Positions 26,456-35,486 are shown, numbered from the stretch's first letter. The stretch is DNA of 64,000 bases from Bradyrhizobium ivorense (GCF_900696085.1 NZ_CAADFC020000029.1:124001-188000), one strand, 5' to 3'. Notes: generated by a model not told the origin, from the sequence alone. Translations and numbers: made by a program.

Positions 26456-26881
26456 ATGCGCGTGACCCAAGGTTGTTTTTCATTCCTGCCCGATCTCACC
26501 GACGAGCAGATCGCAGCGCAGGTGCAATACTGCCTCGACAAGGGCTTTGCGGTGAACATCGAGTTCACCGACGACCCGCATCCCCGCAACACCTATTGGG
26601 AGATGTGGGGCCTGCCGATGTTCGACCTGCGCGATGCCGCGGGGATCATGAAGGAGCTCGCCGATTGCCGGCGGGTCTATGGCGACCGCTACATAAGGAT
26701 CTCCGGCTTCGATTCCAGCCATGGCTGGGAGTCGGTCCGCATCTCCTTCATCGTCAACCGGCCGCGTGAGGAACCCGGCTTCGGGCTCGATCGCCAGGAA
26801 TCCGTCGGCCGCAACATCCGCTATTCGACGCGCGCCTATGCGGCCACCCGGCCCGAAGGCGAGCGCTACACCGATCACTGA
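26456..26881 (+). CDS. cbbS: RuBisCO small subunit (red type)
   Basis: A 141-residue small subunit. It starts MRVTQGCFSFLPDLTDEQIA and has PRNTYWEMWGLPMFD. The C-terminal extension (PGFGLDRQESVGRNIRYSTR) is the beta-hairpin typical of red-type small subunits. It completes the L8S8 holoenzyme with the adjacent cbbL. GACAGGAG precedes the ATG. A terminator-like hairpin follows before cbbX, which may raise cbbLS mRNA relative to downstream genes. Confidence 0.97.
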   Translation: MRVTQGCFSFLPDLTDEQIAAQVQYCLDKGFAVNIEFTDDPHPRNTYWEMWGLPMFDLRDAAGIMKELADCRRVYGDRYIRISGFDSSHGWESVRISFIVNRPREEPGFGLDRQESVGRNIRYSTRAYAATRPEGERYTDH

Positions 26882-26942
26882 CCGCGTCCGGCTCAAACAC
26901 CAGGCGGGTTGCTCCCTCGACCGTCCTGGTCCGGATGCACTT

Positions 26943-26977
26943 CTCCGTCGTCGCCGCCGCGGCGACGGAGCTTTTTT
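26943..26977 (+). terminator. Hairpin with T-tract between cbbS and cbbX
   Basis: CTCCGTCG and CGACGGAG are complementary arms around a GC-rich centre that can also fold as GTCGCCGC-C-GCGGCGAC. The run TTTTTT (26972-26977) follows one base (C) after the stem. This is a good intrinsic terminator, 62 bases after the cbbS stop and 16 before cbbX. Because cbbX and cbbY continue on the same strand, it probably acts as a partial terminator or an mRNA-stabilising 3' structure. Confidence 0.75.
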
Positions 26978-26992
26978 CGATACGAGAGCACG

Positions 26993-27919
26993 ATGACGCA
27001 ACCGCAAGAGCAGACCCGCGACGCCCCGCTCGAGACCGTGGACCTCCGGCATGAATTCGCCGACCTCGGCGTCGGCGCCGTGCTTGACCAGCTCGATTCC
27101 GAACTGATCGGGCTGAAGCCCGTGAAGACCCGCATCCGCGAGATCGCCTCGCTGCTACTGGTCGAGCGCATCAGGCAGAAGATGGCGCTGGCGACGACGT
27201 TTCCGACCCTGCACATGTCGTTCACCGGCAATCCCGGCACCGGCAAGACCACCGTGGCGCTGCGGATGGCCGGCATTCTGCACAAGCTCGGCTTCGTCCG
27301 CCGCGGCCATGTCATCAGCGTCACGCGCGACGATCTGGTCGGGCAATATATCGGCCACACCGCGCCGAAGACGAAAGAAATATTGAAGAAGGCGATGGGC
27401 GGCGTGCTGTTCATCGACGAGGCGTATTATCTCTATCGCCCCGAGAACGAGCGCGACTACGGCCAGGAAGCGATCGAGATCCTGCTGCAGGTGATGGAGC
27501 AGCAGCGCGAGGACATGGTGGTGATCCTGGCGGGCTACGGCGACCGGATGGAAAAGTTCTTCCAGAGCAATCCGGGCTTTCGCTCGCGCATCGCGCACCA
27601 TGTCGACTTTCCCGACTATTCGGACGCCGAGCTGCTCTGGATCGCCGAACTGATGCTGCAGCAGCAGAACTATCGTTTCTCGCCGGAAGCACGCGAGGCC
27701 TTCATCCGCTACATCGCTGCACGCAAGCTGCAGCCTTTGTTCTCCAACGCGCGCTCGATCCGCAACGCGCTCGACCGCATCCGGCTGCGCCAGGCCAACC
27801 GGATCGTCGCCAAACTCGACCGCACGCTGACCGCCGACGACGTGATGTCGATCGAGGCGGGTGACGTGCTGGCGAGCCGGGTATTCTCCAAGGGCACTGG
27901 TGCGGGCGAGGAGCGATGA
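26993..27919 (+). CDS. cbbX: Red-type RuBisCO activase (AAA+)
   Basis: An AAA+ ATPase that remodels inhibited red-type RuBisCO by pulling on the large-subunit C-terminus, activated by RuBP. The 308-residue protein shows Walker A GNPGTGKTTVA near residue 79, Walker B GGVLFIDEAYYL, and sensor 1 and arginine-finger regions ending in FSNARSIRNALDR. The ATG at 26993 lies downstream of the T-tract; in-frame upstream codons run through the terminator and are unlikely. Its stop overlaps the cbbY start (ATGA at 27916). Confidence 0.96.
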   Translation: MTQPQEQTRDAPLETVDLRHEFADLGVGAVLDQLDSELIGLKPVKTRIREIASLLLVERIRQKMALATTFPTLHMSFTGNPGTGKTTVALRMAGILHKLGFVRRGHVISVTRDDLVGQYIGHTAPKTKEILKKAMGGVLFIDEAYYLYRPENERDYGQEAIEILLQVMEQQREDMVVILAGYGDRMEKFFQSNPGFRSRIAHHVDFPDYSDAELLWIAELMLQQQNYRFSPEAREAFIRYIAARKLQPLFSNARSIRNALDRIRLRQANRIVAKLDRTLTADDVMSIEAGDVLASRVFSKGTGAGEER

Positions 27920-28632
27920 ACCAGGCGCTCGCGGCCATTCGCACCGGTGGAATGCGTCACATCATTGCGAACGCCCGCGCGTTGATCTTCGACGTTGACG
28001 GCACGCTCGCCGAAACCGAGGAGGTGCACCGCCGTGCCTTCAACGGGGCCTTCGCCGAGGCCGGCCTCGGCTGGCATTGGGATCGGCCGACCTATGCGCG
28101 ACTGCTGCGGGTCGCCGGCGGCAAGGAGCGCATCCGCGCCTACGACCAGCGCAACGCCGTCTCCAGGCTGAGCTTTGCCGAGATCGCCGACCTGCACCGG
28201 GCCAAGACCGCGCGCTACGCCGCGCTGATCGCAGCCGGCGATTGCCCGCTGCGGCCGGGCGTCGCGGCCTGCCTCGCCGGCGCGCGCGAGCGCGGCCAGC
28301 GCCTCGCGATCGCGACGACGACCTCGCACGGCAATATCGATGCGCTGCTCTCGGTCGCGCTGGGTGGCGGCTGGGCCGATCTGTTCGAGACGATCGTCGC
28401 CGGCGACGATGTTCCGCGCAAGAAGCCGGCGCCCGATGTCTATGTCGAGGTGCTGGCGCGGCTGCAGCTGGCGCCGGCCGACTGCATCGCCATCGAGGAT
28501 TCCGGCAACGGCCTCGTCGCGGCGTCGTCGGCCGGCATTCCCGTCGTCATCACCCGCAGCGCCTATTTCAGCGACGACGACTGGACCGGGGCGCTCCTGG
28601 TCGTGGATGAGCTCCCGGAGATCGATACCTGA
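27916..28632 (+). CDS. cbbY: HAD-family sugar-phosphate phosphatase CbbY
   Basis: A 238-residue haloacid-dehalogenase-type hydrolase. The nucleophile motif DVDGT is near residues 26-30 (ALIFDVDGTLAETEEVHRRA), motif II is AIATTTSHGN, and motifs III and IV are KKPAPDVYVEVL and AIEDSGNGLVAA. In Rhodobacter sphaeroides and plants, CbbY removes xylulose-1,5-bisphosphate, an inhibitor that forms during RuBisCO turnover. Overlap with cbbX and the family match make that role likely. It is the last recognisable gene of the cbb operon; a palindromic repeat follows 35 bases after the stop. Confidence 0.93.
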   Translation: MNQALAAIRTGGMRHIIANARALIFDVDGTLAETEEVHRRAFNGAFAEAGLGWHWDRPTYARLLRVAGGKERIRAYDQRNAVSRLSFAEIADLHRAKTARYAALIAAGDCPLRPGVAACLAGARERGQRLAIATTTSHGNIDALLSVALGGGWADLFETIVAGDDVPRKKPAPDVYVEVLARLQLAPADCIAIEDSGNGLVAASSAGIPVVITRSAYFSDDDWTGALLVVDELPEIDT

Positions 28633-28666
28633 GGGTGACAGTGTTGGTTTGCTCAACTTGCTCGGT

Positions 28667-28769
28667 GTCATCACCCGGCTTGACCGGGTGATCCAGTATT
28701 CCAGAGACGCCGGTGATAGAAGCGAGAGGCCGCGGCGTACTGGATCGCCCGGTCAAGCCGGGCGATGAC
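28667..28769 (+). repeat. 103-bp palindromic repeat, copy 3
   Basis: Same sequence and orientation as 6758-6860 with about one or two differences, including the outer flanks. It lies 35 bases after the cbbY stop, where it may act as a transcript 3' hairpin. Confidence 0.87.
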
Positions 28770-29279
28770 AACGGTAGATGAGGGCAAAGCTTCACATTCT
28801 CTCAGGGACGGGTTGAACAGCGGCGCTTGTTCAGCCGGCGTGGGGCCCCCGACCAGCCACCGCTCAATAGTCAAATAATATGACTAGTCGCGGCATTCCT
28901 TCCGTGAGATAGTCGCGCCGTACCCCGCAAGAGGGTCGCCAAGCGGTGCCATAACACCAAATCCCCCGGTGGAATGGCGCGCACGAACGATTTCGGGAGA
29001 CTGCGCCTCATGATCCCCATCGCCATCCCGCTGCTTCTTTCGATCCGTCCGATCGCGTGCGGGTGAACCTGGCCGGCAGTTCGTGGATTGGGGCAGGTGT
29101 GCGAGCGAGGGTTGGCCTGGCCATGGGTTGCATCTTGGGCTGCATCGAGAATCCCGCAATTTCCGATCGCACTGGTGGCGGACGCCGCTGCGACGTCGTG
29201 CCCGGCCGGGCAACCGGCCTGCGCGACGGCTGATGCCGTCTGCAACGCAGAAACAATTCAAGAAGAAAGGGAGTGACGC
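28770..29279. other. Gene-less stretch upstream of chvE containing a perfect dyad
   Basis: I see no convincing gene in these 510 bases; short open frames on both strands have no recognisable sequence and poor starts. The notable feature is TAGTCA-AATAATA-TGACTA at 28868-28886, a perfect 6-7-6 inverted repeat in an AT-rich patch of otherwise GC-rich DNA. It is about 390 bases upstream of chvE and could be an operator for a sugar-responsive regulator encoded elsewhere. The last 30 bases carry the chvE ribosome site (AAGAAAGGGAGTGACGC). Confidence 0.5.
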
Positions 29280-30350
29280 ATGTTCAGGTTGAAGGCCACT
29301 TTGTTCGGGCTCGCGCTGGCCGGTCTCGGCGCTGCCACCGCGTCGGACGCGCTCGCCCAGAGCAAGCCGACCATCGGGATCGCGATGCCGACCAAGTCCT
29401 CGGCCCGCTGGATCGACGACGGCAACAACATGGTCAAGGTGCTGAAGGAGCGCGGCTACGGCACCGACCTGCAATATGCCGAGGACGACATCCCGAACCA
29501 GCTGTCCCAGGTCGAGAACATGGTGACCAAGGGCGCCAAGGTGCTGGTGATCGCGGCGATCGACGGCACCACGCTGTCCGACGTGCTGAAGCAGGCCAAG
29601 GCCCAGGGCATCACGGTCATCGCCTATGACCGCCTGATCCGCGGTACCCCCAATGTCGACTATTACGCGACATTCGACAATTTCCAGGTCGGCGTGCTGC
29701 AGGCGCAGTCGATCGAGAACGCGCTCGGCCTGAAGGAGGGCAAGGGGCCCTTCAACATCGAGCTGTTCGGCGGCTCGCCCGACGACAACAACGCCTACTT
29801 CTTCTACGACGGCGCGATGTCGGTGCTGAAGCCCTATATCGACAGCGGCAAGCTTGTGGTCGCCAGCGGGCAGATGGGCATGGACAAGGTCGCGACCCTG
29901 CGCTGGGACGGCGCGACCGCGCAGGCCCGCATGGACAACCTGCTCAGCGCCTTCTACGGCAAGAAGCGGGTCGATGCGGTGCTGTCGCCTTATGACGGCC
30001 TGTCGATCGGCATCATCTCCTCGCTGAAGGGCGTCGGCTATGGCAGCAAGGAGCAGCCGATGCCGTTTGTCAGCGGGCAGGATGCCGAGGTGCCCTCGAT
30101 CAAGGCGATGCTGCGCGGCGAGCAGTACTCGACCATCTTCAAGGACACCCGCGACCTCGCCAAGGTGACGGCCGACATGGTCGACGCGGTGCTGAGCAAG
30201 AAGGACGTCACCGTCAACGACACCAAGACCTACAACAACGGGGTCAAGGTGGTTCCGTCCTATCTGCTCAAGCCGGTTGTGGTGGACAAGACCAATTGGG
30301 AGAAAGTCCTGATTGACAGCGGCTACTACAAGCGCGCGCAATTCGACTAG
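29280..30350 (+). CDS. chvE: Periplasmic multiple-sugar-binding protein, ChvE/XylF type
   Basis: A 356-residue binding protein. The signal peptide ends at about residue 26 (SDALAQ), and the mature fold starts KPTIGIAMPTKSSARWIDDG. Motifs FGGSPDDNNAYFF and VLSPYDGLSIGI match ChvE-type sugar-binding proteins, which bind aldoses such as galactose, glucose, arabinose and xylose. In Agrobacterium ChvE also signals to VirA and to chemoreceptors; no such partner is visible here. First gene of the chvE-gguA-gguB operon, with GGGAG before the ATG. Confidence 0.9.
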   Translation: MFRLKATLFGLALAGLGAATASDALAQSKPTIGIAMPTKSSARWIDDGNNMVKVLKERGYGTDLQYAEDDIPNQLSQVENMVTKGAKVLVIAAIDGTTLSDVLKQAKAQGITVIAYDRLIRGTPNVDYYATFDNFQVGVLQAQSIENALGLKEGKGPFNIELFGGSPDDNNAYFFYDGAMSVLKPYIDSGKLVVASGQMGMDKVATLRWDGATAQARMDNLLSAFYGKKRVDAVLSPYDGLSIGIISSLKGVGYGSKEQPMPFVSGQDAEVPSIKAMLRGEQYSTIFKDTRDLAKVTADMVDAVLSKKDVTVNDTKTYNNGVKVVPSYLLKPVVVDKTNWEKVLIDSGYYKRAQFD

Positions 30351-30386
30351 GCGCCGAGCCCGGCCAGCGCTGCGGGACCTGATCCG

Positions 30387-31961
30387 ATGACGGCAATGCT
30401 TGAAATGCGCGGCGTCAGCAAGAGCTTTGCCGGCGTGCAGGCGTTGCGCGACGTCAACTTCACCGTGGAGGCCGGCGAGATCCACGCGCTGGTCGGCGAG
30501 AACGGCGCCGGCAAGTCGACCCTGATGAAGGTGCTGAGCGGGGTCTACCCCGCCGGCAGCTACGAGGGGGCGATCGTCTTCGACGGCGAGGAGCGCCGCT
30601 TCCGCGACATCAACGACAGCGAGGCGCTCGGGATCATCATCATCCACCAGGAGCTGGCGCTGATCCCGCTGATGTCGATCGCCGAGAACATTTTTCTCTC
30701 GCACCCGCCGTCGCGGTTCGGTGTGATCGACCGCAACACTGTGTACCGGCGCACTGCGCAGCTGCTGGCGCAGGTCGGCCTGCGGGAATCGCCCGATACG
30801 CTGGTGACCGATCTCGGTGTCGGCAAGCAGCAGCTGGTCGAGATCGCCAAGGCGCTGTCCAAGCGGGTGCGGCTCCTGATTCTCGACGAGCCGACCGCGA
30901 GCCTCAACGAGGCCGACAGCGAGGCGCTGCTCGAGCGTCTCCGTGCCTTCCGCGAGCAGGGCATCGCCTCGATCCTGATCTCGCACAAGCTGAACGAGGT
31001 CGCCCGCGTCGCCGACCGCATCACGGTGCTGCGCGACGGCCGCACCGTCGACAGCCTCGATTGCCGCAGCGAGCGGATCGAGGAGGACCGCATCATCCGC
31101 AGCATGGTCAACCGCGACCTCGCGCATCGCTTCCCCGAGCGCAATGTCGCGATCGGCGACCCCGTCATGACGGTCGAGAACTGGTCGGTGCATCACCCGC
31201 TGCACACCACGCGGCAGGTGATCAAGAATGTCGACTTCACCGTGCGGCGCGGCGAGGTGGTCGGGATCGCCGGCCTGATGGGCGCCGGCCGCACCGAGTT
31301 CGCGATGAGCTTGTTCGGCCACGCCTGGAGCTACAACATCTCAGGCAAGGTCCGGCTCGACGGCCGGGAGGTTGTGCTCTCCAGCGTGCCGGCCGCGATC
31401 GACGCCGGCCTCGCCTATGTCACCGAGGACCGCAAGCAGCTCGGGCTGATCCTGGCAGACGACGTCCGCAAGAACGTGACGCTGGCGAGCCTGCGCCAGG
31501 TCGCCGGGCGTGGCGTGATCGACGACGTCGTCGAGCTGAAGGCCGCCAGCGACTACCGCAACCGGATGCGGATCCGCTGCTCCGACGTCTATCAGGAGAC
31601 CGGCCAGCTCTCCGGCGGCAACCAGCAGAAGGTGGTGCTGTCGAAATGGCTGATGACCGACCCGAAGGTTTTGCTGCTGGACGAGCCCACGCGGGGCATC
31701 GACGTCGGGGCGAAATACGAGATTTACTGTATCATCAACGAGCTGGCGGAGGCCGGCAAGGGCGTCGTGGTGATCTCGTCGGAAATGCCTGAGCTGCTCG
31801 GCATCTGCGACCGGATCTGCGTGATGAACGACGGCGCCTTCGTCGGCGAGTTCGCCAAAGAGGACGCGACACAGGAGAACATCATGCGCGCCATCATGCG
31901 CAACGTCAGGATGGCCGGCGCGCCCGCCGCCGCGGTTCTGACGCAAGGAGCAGTGCGATGA
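30387..31961 (+). CDS. gguA: Sugar ABC transporter ATP-binding protein, GguA/MmsA type
   Basis: A 524-residue duplicated ATPase typical of monosaccharide importers. The first domain has Walker A GENGAGKST near residues 37-45, and Walker B LLILDEPTASLNEAD. The second has the usual degenerate P-loop GLMGAGRTEFA but an intact signature LSGGNQQKVVLSKWL and Walker B LLLDEPTRGIDVGAKYEI. It drives import of sugar delivered by ChvE. Its stop overlaps the gguB start (ATGA at 31958), with CAAGGAG inside its own 3' end as the ribosome site. Confidence 0.93.
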   Translation: MTAMLEMRGVSKSFAGVQALRDVNFTVEAGEIHALVGENGAGKSTLMKVLSGVYPAGSYEGAIVFDGEERRFRDINDSEALGIIIIHQELALIPLMSIAENIFLSHPPSRFGVIDRNTVYRRTAQLLAQVGLRESPDTLVTDLGVGKQQLVEIAKALSKRVRLLILDEPTASLNEADSEALLERLRAFREQGIASILISHKLNEVARVADRITVLRDGRTVDSLDCRSERIEEDRIIRSMVNRDLAHRFPERNVAIGDPVMTVENWSVHHPLHTTRQVIKNVDFTVRRGEVVGIAGLMGAGRTEFAMSLFGHAWSYNISGKVRLDGREVVLSSVPAAIDAGLAYVTEDRKQLGLILADDVRKNVTLASLRQVAGRGVIDDVVELKAASDYRNRMRIRCSDVYQETGQLSGGNQQKVVLSKWLMTDPKVLLLDEPTRGIDVGAKYEIYCIINELAEAGKGVVVISSEMPELLGICDRICVMNDGAFVGEFAKEDATQENIMRAIMRNVRMAGAPAAAVLTQGAVR

Positions 31962-33148
31962 CCGACAAGACGGTGTCACTTCCCGAGGCTCCGAAGCATT
32001 CCGGCTTCATCAAGAACAATCTGCGCAATTACGGCATGCTGCTGTCGCTGCTCGCGATCATGCTGTTCTTCGAGATCGTGACCGACGGCACGCTGCTGCA
32101 GCCGCTCAACCTCACCAACCTCGTGCTGCAGAACAGCTACATCGTGATCATGGCGCTCGGCATGCTGCTGGTGATCGTCACTGGGCATATCGACCTCTCG
32201 GTCGGCTCGGTCGCGGGCTTCGTCGGCGCGGTCGCCGCGGTGCTGATGGTGCAGTACCACGTCAGCTACCCCGTCGCGTTCGTCGCCTGCCTGCTGGTCG
32301 GTGCCGCGATCGGCGCAGCGCAGGGCTATTGGGTGGCGTATTTCGGCATTCCGTCCTTCATCGTGACGCTGGCCGGCATGCTGGTGTTCAAGGGCCTTGC
32401 GCTCGCGGTGCTGCAGGGCAAGTCGGTCGGGCCGTTCCCGCCGACCTTCCAGAAACTGTCGTCGGGCTTCATCCCGGAACTGTTCCCGAGCGCCGGCACG
32501 CTCTACCCGACCTCGCTGCTGATCGGCATCGTGCTGGCGTTCGTGCTGGTGCTGGCAAGCGCCAAGGGCCGGGCGCGCGAGCAGGCGCACGGCATCGAGG
32601 TGGAGCCTTACGCGTTCTTCATCCTCAAGAGCATCGCGCTCGCCGGCGCGGTGCTGTATTTCACCTATCTGATCGCCTCGCACCGCGGCCTGCCCAACGT
32701 GCTGGTGATCATGACGGCGCTGATCGCGCTCTACGCCTTTGTCACGCGGCGCACCGTGCTCGGCCGCCAGGTCTATGCGGTCGGCGGCAACGCCAAGGCG
32801 GCCAAGCTGTCGGGCGTGAAGACCGAGCGGCTGACCTTCTTCACCTTCGTGAACATGGGCGTGCTGGCGGCGCTCGCCGGCCTCGTGTTCGCCGCGCGGC
32901 TCAACACCGCGACGCCGAAGGCGGGGCTCGGCTTCGAGCTCGACGTGATCGCCGCCTGCTTCATCGGCGGCGCCTCGGCCTATGGCGGCGTCGGCCGGGT
33001 CGGCGGCGCGGTGGTCGGCGCCATGATCATGGGCGTGATGAACAACGGCATGTCGATCCTCGGCATCGGCATCGATTATCAGCAGGTGATCAAGGGCCTC
33101 GTGCTGCTCGGCGCCGTCTGCATCGACGTCTACAACCAGCGCCGCTGA
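31958..33148 (+). CDS. gguB: Sugar ABC transporter permease, GguB type
   Basis: A 396-residue inner-membrane permease of the monosaccharide (XylH/RbsC) family with about ten hydrophobic segments. The signature region GHIDLSVGSVAGFVGAVAAV and the C-terminal ACFIGGASAYGGVGRVGGAV are characteristic. The loop between helices (ASAKGRAREQAHGIEVEPYA) is longer than in RbsC, as in GguB proteins. It completes a full importer with the two upstream genes. Downstream it converges on the siderophore receptor gene, with a hairpin repeat between them. Confidence 0.92.
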   Translation: MTDKTVSLPEAPKHSGFIKNNLRNYGMLLSLLAIMLFFEIVTDGTLLQPLNLTNLVLQNSYIVIMALGMLLVIVTGHIDLSVGSVAGFVGAVAAVLMVQYHVSYPVAFVACLLVGAAIGAAQGYWVAYFGIPSFIVTLAGMLVFKGLALAVLQGKSVGPFPPTFQKLSSGFIPELFPSAGTLYPTSLLIGIVLAFVLVLASAKGRAREQAHGIEVEPYAFFILKSIALAGAVLYFTYLIASHRGLPNVLVIMTALIALYAFVTRRTVLGRQVYAVGGNAKAAKLSGVKTERLTFFTFVNMGVLAALAGLVFAARLNTATPKAGLGFELDVIAACFIGGASAYGGVGRVGGAVVGAMIMGVMNNGMSILGIGIDYQQVIKGLVLLGAVCIDVYNQRR

Positions 33149-33164
33149 TCATGGCTCCTTGCTT

Positions 33165-33213
33165 GAGCATGATCTTGTCGGAAAACCGCTGCACACTTTT
33201 CCGGATCATGCTC
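33165..33213. terminator. Inverted repeat between convergent gguB and receptor genes
   Basis: GAGCATGATC (33165-33174) pairs with GATCATGCTC (33204-33213), and inner GGAAAA pairs with TTTTCC. I recall this hairpin as a frequent intergenic element in rhizobia. Located exactly in the convergent gap, it probably serves as a bidirectional transcript end, although the T-run is short. Confidence 0.65.
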
Positions 33214-35486
33214 TAGAACCGATAGGTGAGGCTGCTCAGCACGGTGCGGCCGATGCCGTAGAAGCAGTCGCCGCGCGCCAGGCAGGTGGTGACGTGACGG
33301 CGGTCGGCGAGGTTGCTGGCGTTGACCTGGAAGCGCCAGGGGCCGTTCTCGTAGCGGACCATGGCGTCGAACAGCGTGTAGTCGGGCGTGCGGATGATGT
33401 CGGCGCCGTCCCACGATTGCCCGACATAGCGCACGCCGCCGCCGACAGTGATCCCGGGCAGGCCGAACCAGCTGAGGCGATATTTTGCCCACAGCGAAGC
33501 CTGGTGCTCCGGCACGACCTCGACATGCTTGCCGGCGTTGTCGCCGCTTTCGACACGGGCGTCGATATAGGAATAGGCGCCGATCAAATCGAGCTCGGAC
33601 GTGACGCGGGTCAGCACCTCCAGCTCGGCGCCGCGGATCCGCACCTTGCCGGTCTGGATCGACAGCAGCGGATTATCCGGATCGCTGGTCAGCCGGTTGC
33701 GTTCGATGGTGTCGTAGATCGCGCCGTTGATCGCGGTGCCCGGCAGCGGATTGTACTTGAAGCCGACCTCGACCATCTCGCCGCGTTGCGGCGCGCAGAT
33801 GCCGGTGCTGCAGACGCCGCTGCCGAAGATCGGGTTGAACGACTGCGCATAGGTGACGTAGGGCGTCAGGCCGAACGGCAACTCGTACATCAGCCCGGCG
33901 CGTCCGGTGGTGGCCTGCAGGTTTTCCTGCGGCGCGCCCTGCAGATCGTTGGTGACGAAGTCGTGGCGGATGCCGAGCACCGCGAGCCAGCGCCCGAGCC
34001 GGATTTGGTCCTGCGCGTAGAGCCCGAGCTGGCTCTGTCGCACGTCGGGCTCCGCCGACAGCGCCGGCGGCACGACGCCGCTATAGACCGGCGCGTAGAG
34101 ATCGAACGGCCTGTCATCATAGCCGGTGCCGGAGGAGGCGCGCTCCTTCTGGCTGCGGTAGTCGATACCGAACAGCGCCTTGTGGGTCAGCGCGCCGGTT
34201 GCGAATTTCAGTTCGGCATTGCTGTCCGACGTGAAGATGTCCTTGGCGGTCTCGCGGCCGTAGATGAAGCGCGCCACCGTGCGGCGCTCGGCGTCGAGGA
34301 ACGGATTCTCGGGATTCGAATAAACATCCGGATACATCGTGCGATAGATGCCCTCGACATGGGCGTAGCGCAGGTTCTGCCGCACCGTGAGGCCGTCGCT
34401 GAAGCGATGCTCGAACAGGCTCGAGATCGCGCCGGTCTCGGTCTTGTAGTAGTCCCAGCTCGGATCGCTCGCAAAACGCTGCACCGGGATCAGGCCGTTG
34501 GGGCCGGGATAGAGCGTGCCCTCGTGCGGCAGGAACGCGGTCGACGATCCCGCGGTGTCCTTCTGATAGGTGCCGAGCACGGTCCAGCTGGTGTCGTTGG
34601 TCGGCCGCCAGGTCAGCGACGGCGCCAGCACGATGCGGTTGTCCTTGACGTAGTCGGTCTGCGAGTCGCTGTCGCGGAACACGCCGATGAAGCGGTACAG
34701 CCACTCGCCGTCCTTGGTCAGCTTGCCGGTGGTATCGAACTGGGTCTGCTTGCGGTTGAAGCTGCCATATTGCACGCCGATCTCGCTCGCGGCCTCCGCC
34801 TGCGGACGCTTTGAAATCAGGTTGAGCAGGCCCGCCGTCGAGGTGTCGCCGTACAGCACCGACGACGGGCCGCGCAGCACCTCGACGCGCTCCAGCGTGT
34901 AGGGATCCGGCCGCCATTCGTTGAACGAGGAGGTGTTGTTGACCCTGGTGCCGTCGAGATAGATGTTGGGATCCTGGCCGCGGAAGCGCGGAAAGTCGCC
35001 GCGGGAATCCGGGCCGTAGGCATCGGCGTAGACGCCGGGCACATAACGCAGCGTCTCCTGAACGGTGGTCGCGCCCTGATCGGTGATGCGGTCGGCGGTG
35101 ACCACCGTGATCGATTGCGGGGTCTCGCGCAGCGGCGTGTCGGTCTTGGTGCCGGTCGCGCTCTGATTGGCGAGATAGCCACGCACCGGACCTGTCGCAC
35201 TTTCCGCACGCTCGCTCGGACCGGTGGCGGCGGGAGCGGCAGCGCCGGATCGCGTGGCCGCGCGTTGCGCCGTAAGCCGCTGCGTCGCGGCTGCGGTCTG
35301 GCGATGGCGTGCGGGACGCGATCGCGCGGTCTGTCGTTGCGATTGCTCGACCATGACTGGTGGCAATTCCTGCGGCGGTGATTGCGCCTCCACCGGTGTG
35401 ATCGTCATCATCGTCGCCAGCATCGGCAGCATGGCAACAAACGGATTGGTGGCTCTTGCAGGTGTGATCGGCATCAATGGTCCCAT
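33213..35486 (-). CDS. TonB-dependent siderophore receptor (ferrichrome/FhuA-like)
   Basis: A 757-residue outer-membrane transporter. After a signal peptide (cleavage near PVEAQ) comes an unusual stretch of about 60 residues rich in Gln, Arg, Ala and Thr. The plug domain begins at DTPLRETPQSITVVTADRI and includes RYVPGVYADAYGPDSRGDFP and VEVLRGPSSVLYGDTSTAGL. The remainder is the 22-strand barrel, ending in the expected terminal Phe (SSLTYRF). It would import an Fe(III)-hydroxamate-type siderophore with TonB energy; the ligand is not certain. No Fur or Irr box is clear to me upstream. It stands alone, without periplasmic uptake genes nearby. Confidence 0.92.
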   Translation of the reverse strand: MGPLMPITPARATNPFVAMLPMLATMMTITPVEAQSPPQELPPVMVEQSQRQTARSRPARHRQTAAATQRLTAQRAATRSGAAAPAATGPSERAESATGPVRGYLANQSATGTKTDTPLRETPQSITVVTADRITDQGATTVQETLRYVPGVYADAYGPDSRGDFPRFRGQDPNIYLDGTRVNNTSSFNEWRPDPYTLERVEVLRGPSSVLYGDTSTAGLLNLISKRPQAEAASEIGVQYGSFNRKQTQFDTTGKLTKDGEWLYRFIGVFRDSDSQTDYVKDNRIVLAPSLTWRPTNDTSWTVLGTYQKDTAGSSTAFLPHEGTLYPGPNGLIPVQRFASDPSWDYYKTETGAISSLFEHRFSDGLTVRQNLRYAHVEGIYRTMYPDVYSNPENPFLDAERRTVARFIYGRETAKDIFTSDSNAELKFATGALTHKALFGIDYRSQKERASSGTGYDDRPFDLYAPVYSGVVPPALSAEPDVRQSQLGLYAQDQIRLGRWLAVLGIRHDFVTNDLQGAPQENLQATTGRAGLMYELPFGLTPYVTYAQSFNPIFGSGVCSTGICAPQRGEMVEVGFKYNPLPGTAINGAIYDTIERNRLTSDPDNPLLSIQTGKVRIRGAELEVLTRVTSELDLIGAYSYIDARVESGDNAGKHVEVVPEHQASLWAKYRLSWFGLPGITVGGGVRYVGQSWDGADIIRTPDYTLFDAMVRYENGPWRFQVNASNLADRRHVTTCLARGDCFYGIGRTVLSSLTYRF

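Noticed and set aside
28871..29279. Short open frames on both strands in the gap before chvE.
   Set aside because: No homology that I recognise, no credible ribosome sites, and composition unlike the flanking genes.
28884..31322. An 812-codon open frame on the minus strand opposite chvE and gguA.
   Set aside because: Same reason: antisense to clear transporter genes, no recognisable domain, compositional artefact.
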